The notes: generated by a model not told the origin, from the sequence alone. Shown: positions 9,762-18,958, counted from the stretch's first letter. The stretch is 64,000 nt of DNA from Alteromonas sp. RKMC-009 (GCF_003584565.2 NZ_CP031010.1:2046001-2110000), one strand, 5' to 3'. Made by a program: numbers and translations.

Positions 9762-9843
9762 AGTAGTAAAAAATCTCTTTTCAGCGACGGTGCGGTACTA
9801 AGCGTACACGTATATTTACCGCCGTATTTTATCAGGAAAACCC

Positions 9844-10350
9844 ATGTCTTCAGCAGTATCTCTCAATATCGCCGTTCTTACTATCTCTGACACCCGGACA
9901 ACAGACACAGACACGTCCGGTGCTTACCTCATTGAAGCTGTAGAAACAGCAGGCCATAAGCTTGCTGCGCGGGATCTGGTAAAAGATGATATTTATGCCC
10001 AGCGTGCGATTGTTTCTGCATGGATTGCCGACCCTGCTATCCATGCGATTCTGGTGACAGGTGGTACCGGCTTTACCCACAGAGATTCAACGCCTGAAGC
10101 GTTGTCGGTTTTATTTGATAAAACCGTTGACGGTTTTGGCGAGCTGTTCCGTCATCTGAGTTATCAGGAAATCGGCACCTCTACCATTCAGTCCCGTGCC
10201 ATTGCCGGGTTTGCCAACCGGACTGCTATTTTCTGTTTGCCGGGCAGCACCGGTGCCTGCCGCACCGCCTGGGAAGGCATTGTACGCAGTCAGCTGGATT
10301 CTGAATACCGTCCGTGTAACTTTGTAAAACACCTTACCGGTGAACTGTAA
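9844..10350 (+). CDS. moaB: Molybdenum cofactor biosynthesis protein MoaB
   Basis: 168 residues. MoaB/Mog-type proteins adenylate molybdopterin before molybdenum insertion. The diagnostic GGTGFTHRDSTPEA and the LPGSTGACRTAWE segments are intact. AGGA sits seven bases before the ATG. First gene of a seven-gene run with overlaps or zero gaps; its stop shares one base with the moaC start (TAATG). Confidence 0.92.
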   Translation: MSSAVSLNIAVLTISDTRTTDTDTSGAYLIEAVETAGHKLAARDLVKDDIYAQRAIVSAWIADPAIHAILVTGGTGFTHRDSTPEALSVLFDKTVDGFGELFRHLSYQEIGTSTIQSRAIAGFANRTAIFCLPGSTGACRTAWEGIVRSQLDSEYRPCNFVKHLTGEL

Positions 10351-10835
10351 TGAGCGGGTTCAGTCATTTAAATGCCAGTGGCGAAGCCAATATGGTGGAC
10401 GTTTCCGGCAAGCAGGAGACTCAGCGTGAAGCGCTGGCAGAAGGCTATCTGTATGTGTCTGATGCCGTTATGACAGCCATTTCAGAGCAAACCGTGATGA
10501 AAGGCGATGTGTATGCCGTAGCCAGAGTAGCGGGTATTCAGGGCGCAAAACGTTGCGCTGATTTAATTCCGTTATGCCACCCGTTACCGCTGACCAAAGT
10601 GGACATCGGCTTTACCGCTGAGCCCAAACAAAGGCGCATCCACACGACCTGCTTTTGCAAAGTCAGCGGCAAAACCGGCGTGGAAATGGAAGCACTTACC
10701 GGTGTGAATATCGCCTTACTGACATTGTTCGACATGTGCAAAGCGCTGGATCCGGCCATGCGCATTGAAGGTGTCAGAGTGTTACAAAAGCGGGGCGGTA
10801 AAACCGGTGACTGGGAGGCAGAGCAAAAGGCATGA
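10350..10835 (+). CDS. moaC: Cyclic pyranopterin monophosphate synthase MoaC
   Basis: 161 residues, family length. MoaC converts the MoaA product (3',8-cyclo-GTP) into cyclic pyranopterin monophosphate. Conserved ADLIPLCHPLPL (active-site His region) and GVEMEALTGVNIALLTLFDMCKA are present, and the C-terminus carries KRGGKTGDW. moaA itself is not in the window. Overlaps moaD by four bases. Confidence 0.95.
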   Translation: MSGFSHLNASGEANMVDVSGKQETQREALAEGYLYVSDAVMTAISEQTVMKGDVYAVARVAGIQGAKRCADLIPLCHPLPLTKVDIGFTAEPKQRRIHTTCFCKVSGKTGVEMEALTGVNIALLTLFDMCKALDPAMRIEGVRVLQKRGGKTGDWEAEQKA

Positions 10836-11080
10836 TTACCATAAAAACCTTTGCGCAGATCCGTGAAATCAGTGGCGACAGTGAGCTATCTCTTCCCCTA
10901 CCGGAAAACTGCACTACCGTTGCCGGTCTGAAAGTGCATCTTGCAACCCGGTCATCCGCCTGGGAGCAGGCCTTGTCTGCCGGGGTGCTCTGCGCGGTTA
11001 ATCAGTCGCTGGGTGACGAAACCAGTGCGGTTAACGATGGTGACGAGGTGGCGTTTTTCCCGCCGGTAACAGGAGGCTGA
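10832..11080 (+). CDS. moaD: Molybdopterin synthase small subunit MoaD
   Basis: 82 residues, ubiquitin-like fold, ending PPVTGG: the C-terminal Gly-Gly is the site that MoeB adenylates and that then carries the thiocarboxylate. It pairs with MoaE encoded immediately downstream; the stop and the moaE ATG are contiguous. Confidence 0.93.
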   Translation: MITIKTFAQIREISGDSELSLPLPENCTTVAGLKVHLATRSSAWEQALSAGVLCAVNQSLGDETSAVNDGDEVAFFPPVTGG

Positions 11081-11557
11081 ATGTTTGCTGAAGTAACCAC
11101 AGCCTTACTGGATGAATCGGCTTATGTTGAAAAGCTTCGTCAATCATCGCACAATGCTGGTGCAATAGTAACGTTCACCGGTCTGGTTCGTGACTATAAT
11201 TCTGACGGTGCAATTGAAGGTATCAGTCTGGAGCAGTACCCCGGGATGACCGCCAATGCCATGCAACAGCTGTTGCAACAGGTCTCAGACAGGTTTGCAC
11301 TGCTCAGTGCCGGTATTGTACACCGTGTCGGTTACATCGGAAATTACGAGCCGGTGGTGTGGGTAGGCTGCAGCGCCAGCCACCGTAAGGCCGCCTTCGA
11401 CGGCGCAGAATTCGTTATGGATATGCTGAAAAAGTCGGTGCCGCTTTGGAAGAAAGAACATGCTGACGGAAAAACAGCATGGGTTGCCGCAAAGGCATCA
11501 GATGAAGAAGCCGCCATGAAGTGGCTCAGGAATGAAGGTTTATCAGACAATTTATGA
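11081..11557 (+). CDS. moaE: Molybdopterin synthase catalytic subunit MoaE
   Basis: 158 residues. MoaE dimers with MoaD insert two sulfurs into cyclic pyranopterin monophosphate. Recognisable: GAIVTFTGLVRDYN, HRVGYIGNYEPVVWVG and VPLWKKEH with the active-site lysines near residues 120-130. The GGAGG that serves it lies inside the end of moaD. The stop overlaps modA (ATGA), joining cofactor synthesis and molybdate uptake in one transcript. Confidence 0.94.
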   Translation: MFAEVTTALLDESAYVEKLRQSSHNAGAIVTFTGLVRDYNSDGAIEGISLEQYPGMTANAMQQLLQQVSDRFALLSAGIVHRVGYIGNYEPVVWVGCSASHRKAAFDGAEFVMDMLKKSVPLWKKEHADGKTAWVAAKASDEEAAMKWLRNEGLSDNL

Positions 11558-12351
11558 AGAACAGGATGTGTCGGGCGTATAAAGTCTGTCTGTGTGTCAT
11601 GCTACTTCTGGCAGGTAAAGGATTTGCCGCAGAGCAGGTAGTAAATATTGCCGTTGCCGCCAATTTTGCCGGGCCGGTTAAACATTTCGCCAGTGCTTTT
11701 GAAGAAAAAACCGGTATCCGTCCGGTTATCACCGTCGGTTCAAGCGGCACTTTATTTGCGCAAATTGGCCACGGTGCCCCCTTTGACATATTTCTTTCTG
11801 CTGACGCAGCCAGACCTGAAGCGCTGGTGGCTGAAGGCAAAGCAGATAAACAAAATCTGCGCAGTTACGCCAGAGGGCGCCTTGCACTGGTAACCAGACA
11901 GTCAGCGCCGTCCGGCCTGGAAGAATTTCTGACAAGACAGTTCAACAAACCTGTTGCCATTGCCAATCCCAAACTCGCGCCTTATGGTCTGGCGGCTGAG
12001 CAGGTGCTTTCCACGCTGCCTGAAAATACCGCACTTCCTTTCAAGCTGGTACGTGGAAAAAGTATTCTACAAGCGTGGCAGTACTTTACTGCAGGCAATG
12101 TGGACGACGCGTTTGTGGCATGGTCGCTGGTGAAAAATTCGAAAGCAAATTACTGGTTAATCCCTGCCTCCATGCACGATCCCATCGTGCAAAAAATGGT
12201 GATTGTAAAACACAACCAGCACCCTTATGCCGCACGGCGGTTTATGCAATATATGATGTCACCGGCGGTGCAGAACGCGCTGGCAGACTGGGGATACCAG
12301 CCGGTAAAAGCGCGGCAAAAGAAAAACAAGGATAAAACCGGTGAGCGGTGA
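11554..12351 (+). CDS. modA: Molybdate ABC transporter periplasmic binding protein ModA
   Basis: 265 residues. A signal peptide (about 1-25, ending GFAAE) exports it to the periplasm, where it captures molybdate or tungstate. The mature start VNIAVAANFAGPVKHFASAFEEKTG, the VGSSGTLFAQI anion-binding Ser segment and GAPFDIFLSADA are typical of ModA. The C-terminus is basic. Overlaps modB by 11 bp. Confidence 0.93.
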   Translation: MKNRMCRAYKVCLCVMLLLAGKGFAAEQVVNIAVAANFAGPVKHFASAFEEKTGIRPVITVGSSGTLFAQIGHGAPFDIFLSADAARPEALVAEGKADKQNLRSYARGRLALVTRQSAPSGLEEFLTRQFNKPVAIANPKLAPYGLAAEQVLSTLPENTALPFKLVRGKSILQAWQYFTAGNVDDAFVAWSLVKNSKANYWLIPASMHDPIVQKMVIVKHNQHPYAARRFMQYMMSPAVQNALADWGYQPVKARQKKNKDKTGER

Positions 12352-13018
12352 CATGGATGCTATCTGGCTGACACTGGAACTGGCGTTGATCACCAGTCTG
12401 GTGCTGATGCTGATTGCCACGCCGCTGGCATGGAAGTTATCCCGCTGGCAGCATAAAGCAAAGAATCTGGTACTTGCTGTAGTGGCGCTGCCGCTGGTGT
12501 TGCCGCCCACTGTGCTGGGTTTTTATCTGCTGGTGGTGTTTTCCCCGGATGCACTGGCAGGGCAATTATGGCAGGCCGTAACCGGTCAGCAACTGGCCTT
12601 TTCTTTTTCCGGCCTGGTGCTGGGGTCGGTGATTTATTCACTGCCCTTTGCCGTACAGCCTCTTTATGCCAGTTTTATTCAGTTGGACAGTCGTTATATC
12701 GATGTAGCCCGCACCATGGGTATGTCCAAATGGTCACGTTTCCGTCGCATCATTATGCCTATCTGTAAACCCGCCTTTATCGTTGCACTTGGATTAAGTT
12801 TCGCCCACACCATTGGTGAATTTGGTGTGGTGCTGATGATAGGCGGCAATATTCCGGGTGAAACTCAGGTGCTGTCTATTGCGTTGTTTGAGCATGTGGA
12901 GGCACTTGAATACGGACAGGCTCATGCACTTGCCCTGGGCTTGCTGGTCTTTTCCTTTCTGTTGATGGCGCTGCTTTACCGCTATAACCGAAACGGAGTG
13001 TCGTCATGGAAGTCGTAG
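12341..13018 (+). CDS. modB: Molybdate ABC transporter permease ModB
   Basis: 225 residues with about five hydrophobic membrane segments. The EAA-type coupling loop is visible as ARTMGMSKWSRFRRIIMP, and LPLVLPPTVLGFYLL is typical of ModB. GTG start with AAGGA upstream; an ATG four codons later (12353) is an alternative. Overlaps modC by 13 bp. Confidence 0.93.
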   Translation: MSGDMDAIWLTLELALITSLVLMLIATPLAWKLSRWQHKAKNLVLAVVALPLVLPPTVLGFYLLVVFSPDALAGQLWQAVTGQQLAFSFSGLVLGSVIYSLPFAVQPLYASFIQLDSRYIDVARTMGMSKWSRFRRIIMPICKPAFIVALGLSFAHTIGEFGVVLMIGGNIPGETQVLSIALFEHVEALEYGQAHALALGLLVFSFLLMALLYRYNRNGVSSWKS

Positions 13019-14019
13019 TACAGGCAGCATGGGACAACTTGCAACTCAATGCCAGTATTCAATTACCGGCAACGGCACAATTTATTGGCCTGAGCGGACC
13101 ATCCGGGGCCGGTAAATCAACATTACTGCGTTGCCTGGCCGGACTTACCGGTTCTGCAAAAGTCACCGGGCAGTGGGAAAATAGTCGTATCGCCAGGGTC
13201 CGCACCGGACTGGTGTTTCAGGACAGTCTGTTGTTCCCCCATTTATCAGTAGGGCAGAATTTACTGCTGGCGGCAGATTTTGCAAAACAGCAAACTTATC
13301 ACTTTGATGAAGTCGTTCTGGGGTGTAAATGTAATCACCTGATGACACGTATGCCCGATACACTCTCGGGTGGCGAAGCGCAGCGGGTAGCCATTGCCAG
13401 AGCCATTTTAAACTCACCACAAATTCTGTTGCTGGATGAACCGGTGAGCGCGCTGGATGATACGTTAAAGCACGATGTGCTTAAGTATTTGACAAAGCTG
13501 GCCCGCAGCGGCCTGAAAATGCTGATGGTGTCCCACGACCTCCGTGAACTGGCTTTGTACAGTGAATACATGGCGTGGATGGAGCAGGGCAGTATTGTCC
13601 ATCAGGGCGCATCAAATGATGTGCTGGCACAGTTAACTCCGTCTATGCCAAATTTCGAACAGCAGTTCAGTGTGCTCAAAGGCGCATTAAAAGCACATCT
13701 GCCTGAGCAGGCTTGTTATGCCATAGAATGCGAAGGGCATACGCTTTATGCACGCCATCCTGTGGTCAGTAAGGAACAGGCCATGCTGACCATCGACGCC
13801 AGGGATGTCAGTATCGACCGGCAGGAAGCCAACGCCTCTTCCATTGTCAATGCCTTACCCTGTGTCATTGAGTCCGTGTCTGAAAGCCGGGGCGGGCAGG
13901 TAATGATAAATCTGATGTGTGGCCGCAGCAGATTGTTTGCGCTGATCAGTCAGTTGTCCCAGGAACGGTTACAGTTCCGTGAGGGAGAAGCTGTAACCGC
14001 CAGGTTTAAACTCAGATAA
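13006..14019 (+). CDS. modC: Molybdate ABC transporter ATP-binding protein ModC
   Basis: 337 residues. N-terminal ABC ATPase: Walker A GPSGAGKST, signature LSGGEAQRVAIARA, Walker B ILLLDEP, and the switch His in MVSHD. The C-terminal part (about 245-337) matches a molybdate-binding TOBE domain. Drives ModAB import. GGAG precedes the ATG. Last gene of the moaB-modC operon; its 3' end overlaps the convergent hemN stop by eight bases. No modE regulator or ModE palindrome was found in the window. Confidence 0.93.
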   Translation: MEVVVQAAWDNLQLNASIQLPATAQFIGLSGPSGAGKSTLLRCLAGLTGSAKVTGQWENSRIARVRTGLVFQDSLLFPHLSVGQNLLLAADFAKQQTYHFDEVVLGCKCNHLMTRMPDTLSGGEAQRVAIARAILNSPQILLLDEPVSALDDTLKHDVLKYLTKLARSGLKMLMVSHDLRELALYSEYMAWMEQGSIVHQGASNDVLAQLTPSMPNFEQQFSVLKGALKAHLPEQACYAIECEGHTLYARHPVVSKEQAMLTIDARDVSIDRQEANASSIVNALPCVIESVSESRGGQVMINLMCGRSRLFALISQLSQERLQFREGEAVTARFKLR

Positions 14020-15385
14020 CTCTGGAATACCGGTGCTGAATTGCGGCGCTGCCTTTAAGGTAAGCGTCGAAAGTCATACAGATGATGCGGATAAACAGTC
14101 TTGCTGACGGAAATACCTCGATACCCGTTCCGGTTACCTGTAATAATCCATCTTCTTCAAATTCTTTCAGTGCCGCCAGTTCCGGCTCAAAATGATGGCG
14201 GAACTGAATACCAAAAAGCGCCTCTGTTGCGGCAAAGTCCACGGCAAGATTGCACATTAATTGTTGGATAACGTAGCGTCTGAGCAGATCTGAGGGGGAC
14301 AGAAACACGCCTTTTTCTGCAACTTCTTCATTGCTATCGAGTTTGCCGTAATAGTCATTCAGGGTTTTCGGGTTTTGCAGGTAAGCATTGCCTGCGGCAC
14401 TGATAGAGGAAACCCCAAGCCCCAGTAAATCCAGATCTCCCCGTGTGGTGTAGCCCTGAAAATTCCGGTGCAATTTTTTATTCCGTTGCGCTTCAGCCAG
14501 TTCGTCAGACGGCAGGGCGAAATGGTCCATGCCAATCATTTCATAACCTGCCTGTGTGAGGCTGGTGATAGCTTGCTTCATAAGCCCTGTTTTTACCTGT
14601 GCAGAAGGCAGCCATTCATCTTTTATTTTGCGCTGGGCAGCAAACCGCTCAGGCAGATGGGCGTAGCTGAACAGGGAAATCCGCTCCGGCGCCATCGCCT
14701 TTACCGCTGCCAGTGTTGAAGCAAAGGTATCTGCTGTCTGATGAGGCAGGCCGTAAATCAGATCCAGATTCACAGATTTAAATCCGGCGGAACGGGCGCA
14801 ATCTACCAGCGTGGCGATATGCGAGGTGCTCTGAACCCGGTTTATCGCTTCCTGCACACGGTAATCAGTATCCTGTACGCCAATACTCAGGCGGTTATAG
14901 CCTAAAGAGGCCAGGTGCCGTAAATAAGCCGGCGTGGTACGGCGGGGATCGATTTCAATACTCATTTCTGCATCGCTGACCACATCAAAAGCTGACTTAA
15001 GCATACCTGCCAGGCGTGTTTGCTGCTGCTCTGTGAGGAAACCAGGCGTGCCGCCTCCTAAGTGTATTTGTTCCGCTTTACGGTGGCGGAAAGCAGGCGC
15101 GCGCCGTTGAATTTCTTTTTCCAGATAATCCAGATAACGATCTGCTTTTTCCTGATGCCTGGTCACAATTTTATTGCAGCCGCAGTAATAACAAAGGCTG
15201 TGGCAGAAAGGAATATGTACATACAGTGAAACGCCGCTGGCCTGAGTGACACTCAGTGCTTTTTCCAGAGGTGCTGGTTCAGATAACCCGGAAAACGTTA
15301 GTGCGGTAGGATAAGAGGTATAGCGCGGCCCGTTAATATTGTATTTTTTCAGGCGAGCGGGATCGAATAATTCGTTTGCTGACAT
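14012..15385 (-). CDS. hemN: Oxygen-independent coproporphyrinogen III oxidase HemN
   Basis: 457 residues from ATG 15385 (GGA at suitable distance; exactly the E. coli HemN length). An in-frame GTG at 15412 is less likely. Radical SAM enzyme that decarboxylates coproporphyrinogen III to protoporphyrinogen IX without O2. Visible: NGPRYTSYPTA near the start, the cluster motif HIPFCHSLCYYCGC (CxxxCxxC), GGGTPGFL, and the C-terminal HemN domain. A class II FNR-type promoter precedes it, as expected for an anaerobic haem gene. Confidence 0.95.
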   Translation of the reverse strand: MSANELFDPARLKKYNINGPRYTSYPTALTFSGLSEPAPLEKALSVTQASGVSLYVHIPFCHSLCYYCGCNKIVTRHQEKADRYLDYLEKEIQRRAPAFRHRKAEQIHLGGGTPGFLTEQQQTRLAGMLKSAFDVVSDAEMSIEIDPRRTTPAYLRHLASLGYNRLSIGVQDTDYRVQEAINRVQSTSHIATLVDCARSAGFKSVNLDLIYGLPHQTADTFASTLAAVKAMAPERISLFSYAHLPERFAAQRKIKDEWLPSAQVKTGLMKQAITSLTQAGYEMIGMDHFALPSDELAEAQRNKKLHRNFQGYTTRGDLDLLGLGVSSISAAGNAYLQNPKTLNDYYGKLDSNEEVAEKGVFLSPSDLLRRYVIQQLMCNLAVDFAATEALFGIQFRHHFEPELAALKEFEEDGLLQVTGTGIEVFPSARLFIRIICMTFDAYLKGSAAIQHRYSRVI

Positions 15386-15416
15386 GGTTATTCCGGCTTG
15401 AGTAGAATGCACGGAA

Positions 15417-15458
15417 AGTATAATCAGCAGACAAAGAGGCGTTGTTGATCTACTTCAA
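15417..15458 (-). promoter_or_regulatory. hemN promoter with FNR-type site
   Basis: On the minus strand 15458-15445 reads TTGAAGTAGATCAA (nine of ten FNR consensus positions). A -10 TATACT lies at 15422-15417. The 32-bp centre-to-centre distance puts the site near -41.5, the class II FNR geometry, about 60 bp before the hemN ATG. Confidence 0.65.
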
Positions 15459-15518
15459 GTTTTCGCCAGCCAGTTTTGTAAAACGCAACCGGCCGGCGTT
15501 TACTCTTCGAAATGACAA

Positions 15519-18074
15519 TCAGAACTCGCGGGTAACAGTGACACCCCAGGAGAGCGGCTGGCCGGGATAAGCCATAAGCTTGCCGGCCTGAACAGGTACA
15601 TCGAAACCGTTTCTGGCGATGTACTCTTTATTTGTCAGGTTCCTGCCCCATAACGTGATGCGTGTATCCCACTGGGGGACTGACAGTTCAACCCGTGCGT
15701 TCACCAGGGCATAACTGCTGCTGTGTTTATACGGATCGTTAGTATCATCAAGGAACAAGTCTCCCGTGTACTGATAATCTGCAGCCATGACAACCGGATA
15801 CCCGCCTGCCATTAATGTGTGCTGCAACGTCAGGCTGGCAGAGGTTTCAGGCTCAAACCCCAGGCGATCGCCGGTTCTGGAGCAGTAGGGGGTATTTACA
15901 GAAGGCCGGCCGGGATCATCCGTCCCGGTGTGCCAGGGATAAGCAACCTGGCAGGTGCCTTTTTCAAAATCATCAAAACCGGTAAGGGTACGGGCCAGAG
16001 TCAGGCCGGCACGGGTATCGGAAACAGGAAACCAGACAATTTCAAGTTCATACCCTTTGGTATGTAAGTCGCCGGCGTTTTGTAAATTAAAACCAAGACC
16101 GGTAAAAGTCGAGGCCTGAAAATCTTTGATTTGGGTATAATGCAGTGCACCGTTAATACGCAGGTTTTGCTCCGGAAATTGCTTTTTCACACCCAGTTCG
16201 TAAGCGGTGGCTTTTTCTGCGTTAAATTGGGGGCTTAACCCTTCGGCAATACGATCTGTATTCATGCCTCCCGATTTAAACCCTGTGCTGGTACTGGCAT
16301 ACCAGAGGCTATTGTTATCTGGTTGCCAGCTTAGTTTCAGCGTCCCTGTAAGTTGTCCGTCGTTACGTTTTTCATCCAGATCACTGCGGGGAAGTACCGA
16401 TGCTGTACCGAGAAAGTAATAGCCCCAGCCCGCCTGAGTAAAAGGAAGCAGCGCATTGATCTGCGTGTAATCAGGGGGATTACCGGTTGCCAGGCTCTGA
16501 GCAAAAGAGCCAAGAGCGACAGCGGCACTCAGCGGATCAGGAGTGTTTTCAGCGCCTGTTGGTAATCCGTCAATGCCCGGGCCCTGTTCATCAAAACGGG
16601 CGGTCAATGTTTTATCTTCGCGGGTGTATCGTAATCCGGCGGTGACGGTAAATTCTTCAGCAAATTGCCAGTCAGTCTGGCTGAACACGGCCAGGCTGTC
16701 CTGTTGCTGATAAGCATTGTGGGCAAACTGAGTCTGGCCGGGGGTGACTGGCGCAACAGCGGGGACAAGGCCGGATGTTGCAACACTCAGGGCATTTATG
16801 CCGTCAGTCAGGGGTTGCAGGTCAGCCGCAGACGCTGCGAAAAATGCCGGAAATGCGTCACCGGTCGTGATAGCAAAATCCAGGTCAAGGTTCTGGCTGA
16901 AATACCACAATCCGGCGATGGTAGTGACATGCTCACCGGACCATGTTGCCCGCAACTCCTGGGAAAACGCCTGTTGTCGGGCGTTATTGGTAGTGGAAAG
17001 CAAGTCTGCATCAGTAAAATCTGTGTCTGTCTGGTCGAAGCTGTCAAAGCCACGCCAGGCTGTGATGGAGGTGAGCAATAATGCGGGGGATGTTTGCCAG
17101 TTTATTTCTGCAGAAAGCCCCTTGTCCTGCATGCGGGACAAGGGCAGGGAGCTGAGTGCCGTGGTATAGCGATAAAACTCATCGCCGGTAAATAAGGTGG
17201 CATTAAACGGCGGCATCATAAGCAAGGTGTCTGTTCCGAATTTCCCTTCGACACCGTTGGCTTGCCGGTTATCCTGCAGCGTTAATGCACCGCAACAATG
17301 TTCATTGAGCTCTGCGTAATCGGCAATCACCCGCACAGATACGTCGTCTGACGGCGTATACAGGGTTTGCAGACGCACACCGGAACGGTTCCTGTCATTA
17401 ATTGAGTTTTCACCATAGCCTGTATCGTTAATCCATCCATCCCTGCGAGTACTGAAGCCTGATACTCTGGCAGCCAGTTTATTATCAATCACATTGATTG
17501 ACGTCGCTCCGCTTAACCGGATCAAATCATCATTGCCGGCGGTTGCTGTAATAAAACCATTACCGTTTTCAAAATCAGGTTGTCGCGTTCCGAAAACCAC
17601 TGCACCAGCCGGAGTATTCTTACCGAAAAGTGAGCCTTGAGGGCCGCGAAGAATTTCAACAGTATCAATATCGACTAAATCATTAATCACCGCATTCTGG
17701 CGTGACCGGTAGACGCCGTCCACATAAAGACCGGTAGATGACTCAAAACCGTAATTCTGTGACGACGTACCAATTCCCCGTATGGAAAAACTGGAGTTAA
17801 CCGCACTTTGACTTTGAAAGGCAGAAAAAGCGGGTACGTAACCCTGAATGTCGAAAACGTCCATTGATGCTGTTTCATTAATCATCTTTCCGGTGATGGC
17901 AGACATGGCAACAGGCACATCCTGCATATCCCGCGGGCGTTTCTGAGCGGTAACTTCAATATGTTCAAGTTTGGTCGGAGAAGGATCTTGCCGGGCAATA
18001 CTTTGAAAAGAGGTGACTAAGGCGGTACTGATCAGAGAAAAATAAAACAACCTGCCTGTTGAGCTGTGCGACAT
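15519..18074 (-). CDS. TonB-dependent outer membrane receptor
   Basis: 851 residues from ATG 18074 (AGGA seven bases upstream; an in-frame TTG at 18080 is weaker). Signal peptide (about 1-28), TonB box-like IEVTAQKRPRD, plug domain (about 45-160) with VEILRGPQGSLFGKNTPAGAV, and a 22-strand barrel ending in aromatic Phe (VTVTREF). It imports a substrate across the outer membrane using TonB energy. This sequence group (pesticin/FyuA-like, IRGIGTSS and SLFGKNTPAG) is widespread in Alteromonadales and the ligand cannot be inferred. No Fur box was seen upstream. Confidence 0.9.
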   Translation of the reverse strand: MSHSSTGRLFYFSLISTALVTSFQSIARQDPSPTKLEHIEVTAQKRPRDMQDVPVAMSAITGKMINETASMDVFDIQGYVPAFSAFQSQSAVNSSFSIRGIGTSSQNYGFESSTGLYVDGVYRSRQNAVINDLVDIDTVEILRGPQGSLFGKNTPAGAVVFGTRQPDFENGNGFITATAGNDDLIRLSGATSINVIDNKLAARVSGFSTRRDGWINDTGYGENSINDRNRSGVRLQTLYTPSDDVSVRVIADYAELNEHCCGALTLQDNRQANGVEGKFGTDTLLMMPPFNATLFTGDEFYRYTTALSSLPLSRMQDKGLSAEINWQTSPALLLTSITAWRGFDSFDQTDTDFTDADLLSTTNNARQQAFSQELRATWSGEHVTTIAGLWYFSQNLDLDFAITTGDAFPAFFAASAADLQPLTDGINALSVATSGLVPAVAPVTPGQTQFAHNAYQQQDSLAVFSQTDWQFAEEFTVTAGLRYTREDKTLTARFDEQGPGIDGLPTGAENTPDPLSAAVALGSFAQSLATGNPPDYTQINALLPFTQAGWGYYFLGTASVLPRSDLDEKRNDGQLTGTLKLSWQPDNNSLWYASTSTGFKSGGMNTDRIAEGLSPQFNAEKATAYELGVKKQFPEQNLRINGALHYTQIKDFQASTFTGLGFNLQNAGDLHTKGYELEIVWFPVSDTRAGLTLARTLTGFDDFEKGTCQVAYPWHTGTDDPGRPSVNTPYCSRTGDRLGFEPETSASLTLQHTLMAGGYPVVMAADYQYTGDLFLDDTNDPYKHSSSYALVNARVELSVPQWDTRITLWGRNLTNKEYIARNGFDVPVQAGKLMAYPGQPLSWGVTVTREF

Positions 18075-18247
18075 GAACAATTCCTGTTTCTTATTTTGTC
18101 CGGTCCTTCGCTGCGATGAATAGGTTTTTCAGACTCCTTTTGAAAAACGGCTGTTATTCTGCCCGAATAATCAGCAACTTTCATGACAATTTTATCAAAA
18201 CAGAAACAGGTATGAGCAGGGCGGGAGGGACTATATCCGGATTGCAG

Positions 18248-18276
18248 AAAAAGATGCGGCCCGTAAAACGGGCCGC
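18248..18276 (-). terminator. Intrinsic terminator of the small secreted-protein gene
   Basis: Nine-base-pair stem GCGGCCCGT/ACGGGCCGC at 18256-18276 with an AAA loop, followed on the minus strand by ATCTTTTT. It lies downstream of the gene ending at 18338. Confidence 0.85.
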
Positions 18277-18282
18277 GGAGAT

Positions 18283-18317
18283 GCAGATGTTACTCTGCTT
18301 ACCATGTTGAAAGGTTC
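18283..18317 (-). repeat. 3'UTR double-hairpin element, copy 1 (divergent)
   Basis: The minus strand reads TTTCAACATGGTAAGCAG followed by a GCAGA/TCTGC hairpin, just before the terminator. It matches the better-preserved copies at 18959-18992 and 19680-19713, although the first stem is incomplete here. Confidence 0.6.
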
Positions 18318-18337
18318 AACACCTTCCCTGGTGCATG

Positions 18338-18622
18338 TTACGGGTTAGCCGCAACAAGATGGTCTGGTAAATTTTTTAAAAGAAGTGTCTTTTTGTTTTC
18401 CTGCAGGGAGCTGAAGATGTCTGCAGTCTGTTGTTCTTCTCCGGCTGCCGCCGTCAGAATGGTTTTGTCAAACGACTTACCTGCGCGAACTTTCTTTTTC
18501 ACTGAAATCTCTGCAACACCGGAAGCCGCTGCTACGGAGGCTGTTTCGCTGGTGCCGGCCAGAACAACATTGCTGGAAGCCAGCAGAGATAAACCGATTA
18601 GTGTTGTTTTGATAGTTTTCAT
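18338..18622 (-). CDS. Small predicted periplasmic protein
   Basis: 94 residues from ATG 18622 (AGGA seven bases upstream; a start at 18667 lacks this). Signal peptide MKTIKTTLIGLSLLASSNVVLA, then a mature part rich in Ala, Lys and Glu with no family I recognise. It lacks the DUF3718 core seen in the two genes upstream, but shares their 5' element (18671-18696), their 3' element and a similar signal-peptide start. This suggests a common regulatory cassette or a diverged relative. Confidence 0.65.
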   Translation of the reverse strand: MKTIKTTLIGLSLLASSNVVLAGTSETASVAAASGVAEISVKKKVRAGKSFDKTILTAAAGEEQQTADIFSSLQENKKTLLLKNLPDHLVAANP

Positions 18623-18670
18623 TCTGTTTATCCTGTTTAAAAAGCAGGACGCCGGAAGCGCCCGCAAAGA

Positions 18671-18696
18671 TGTTGTTTGTTCGTTGTCTATTAAAG
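18671..18696 (-). promoter_or_regulatory. Shared 26-bp 5' element, copy 1
   Basis: The plus strand begins TGTTGTTTGTTC and ends ATTAAA, with eight variable bases between. The same 26-bp layout occurs at 19443-19468 and 20195-20220, each 50-86 bp upstream of a small secreted-protein gene. The minus-strand sense reads TTTAAT-N8-GAACAAACAACA. It could be a promoter-proximal operator or a 5'UTR protein/sRNA site. Confidence 0.6.
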
Positions 18697-18926
18697 TCGA
18701 TAACGACCCCGTTAGATACGCCCGGGCTGATACTTGGGTATGTGATAAAATACGATAAATTGAGTATTTATATATTTTACAATTAGTTACATCATTTTGG
18801 CGGGTGTAATTTCTCCCGCAGATTGTTGTTTTTTACCCCGTGAGCAGCTTTAACCAGCTATTTCGTATTTTCAACTATAACTTTTATGAAAGGGTGAATT
18901 TTTCTTATTTATCAATTCTATAAAAG
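18697..18926. other. Intergenic, AT-rich, no gene
   Basis: About 230 bp between the 5' element of the small-protein gene and the next terminator. It is AT-rich and presumably holds the minus-strand promoter; I cannot assign boxes with confidence and see no ORF. Confidence 0.5.
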
Positions 18927-18951
18927 AAAAAAGCGACGTCTCCGTCGCTTT
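18921..18951 (-). terminator. Intrinsic terminator of DUF3718 gene copy 1
   Basis: Stem AGCGACG (18932-18938) with CGTCGCT (18943-18949), TCTC loop, followed on the minus strand by a run of T at 18931-18927. Confidence 0.88.
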
Positions 18952-18958
18952 TTAGAGT

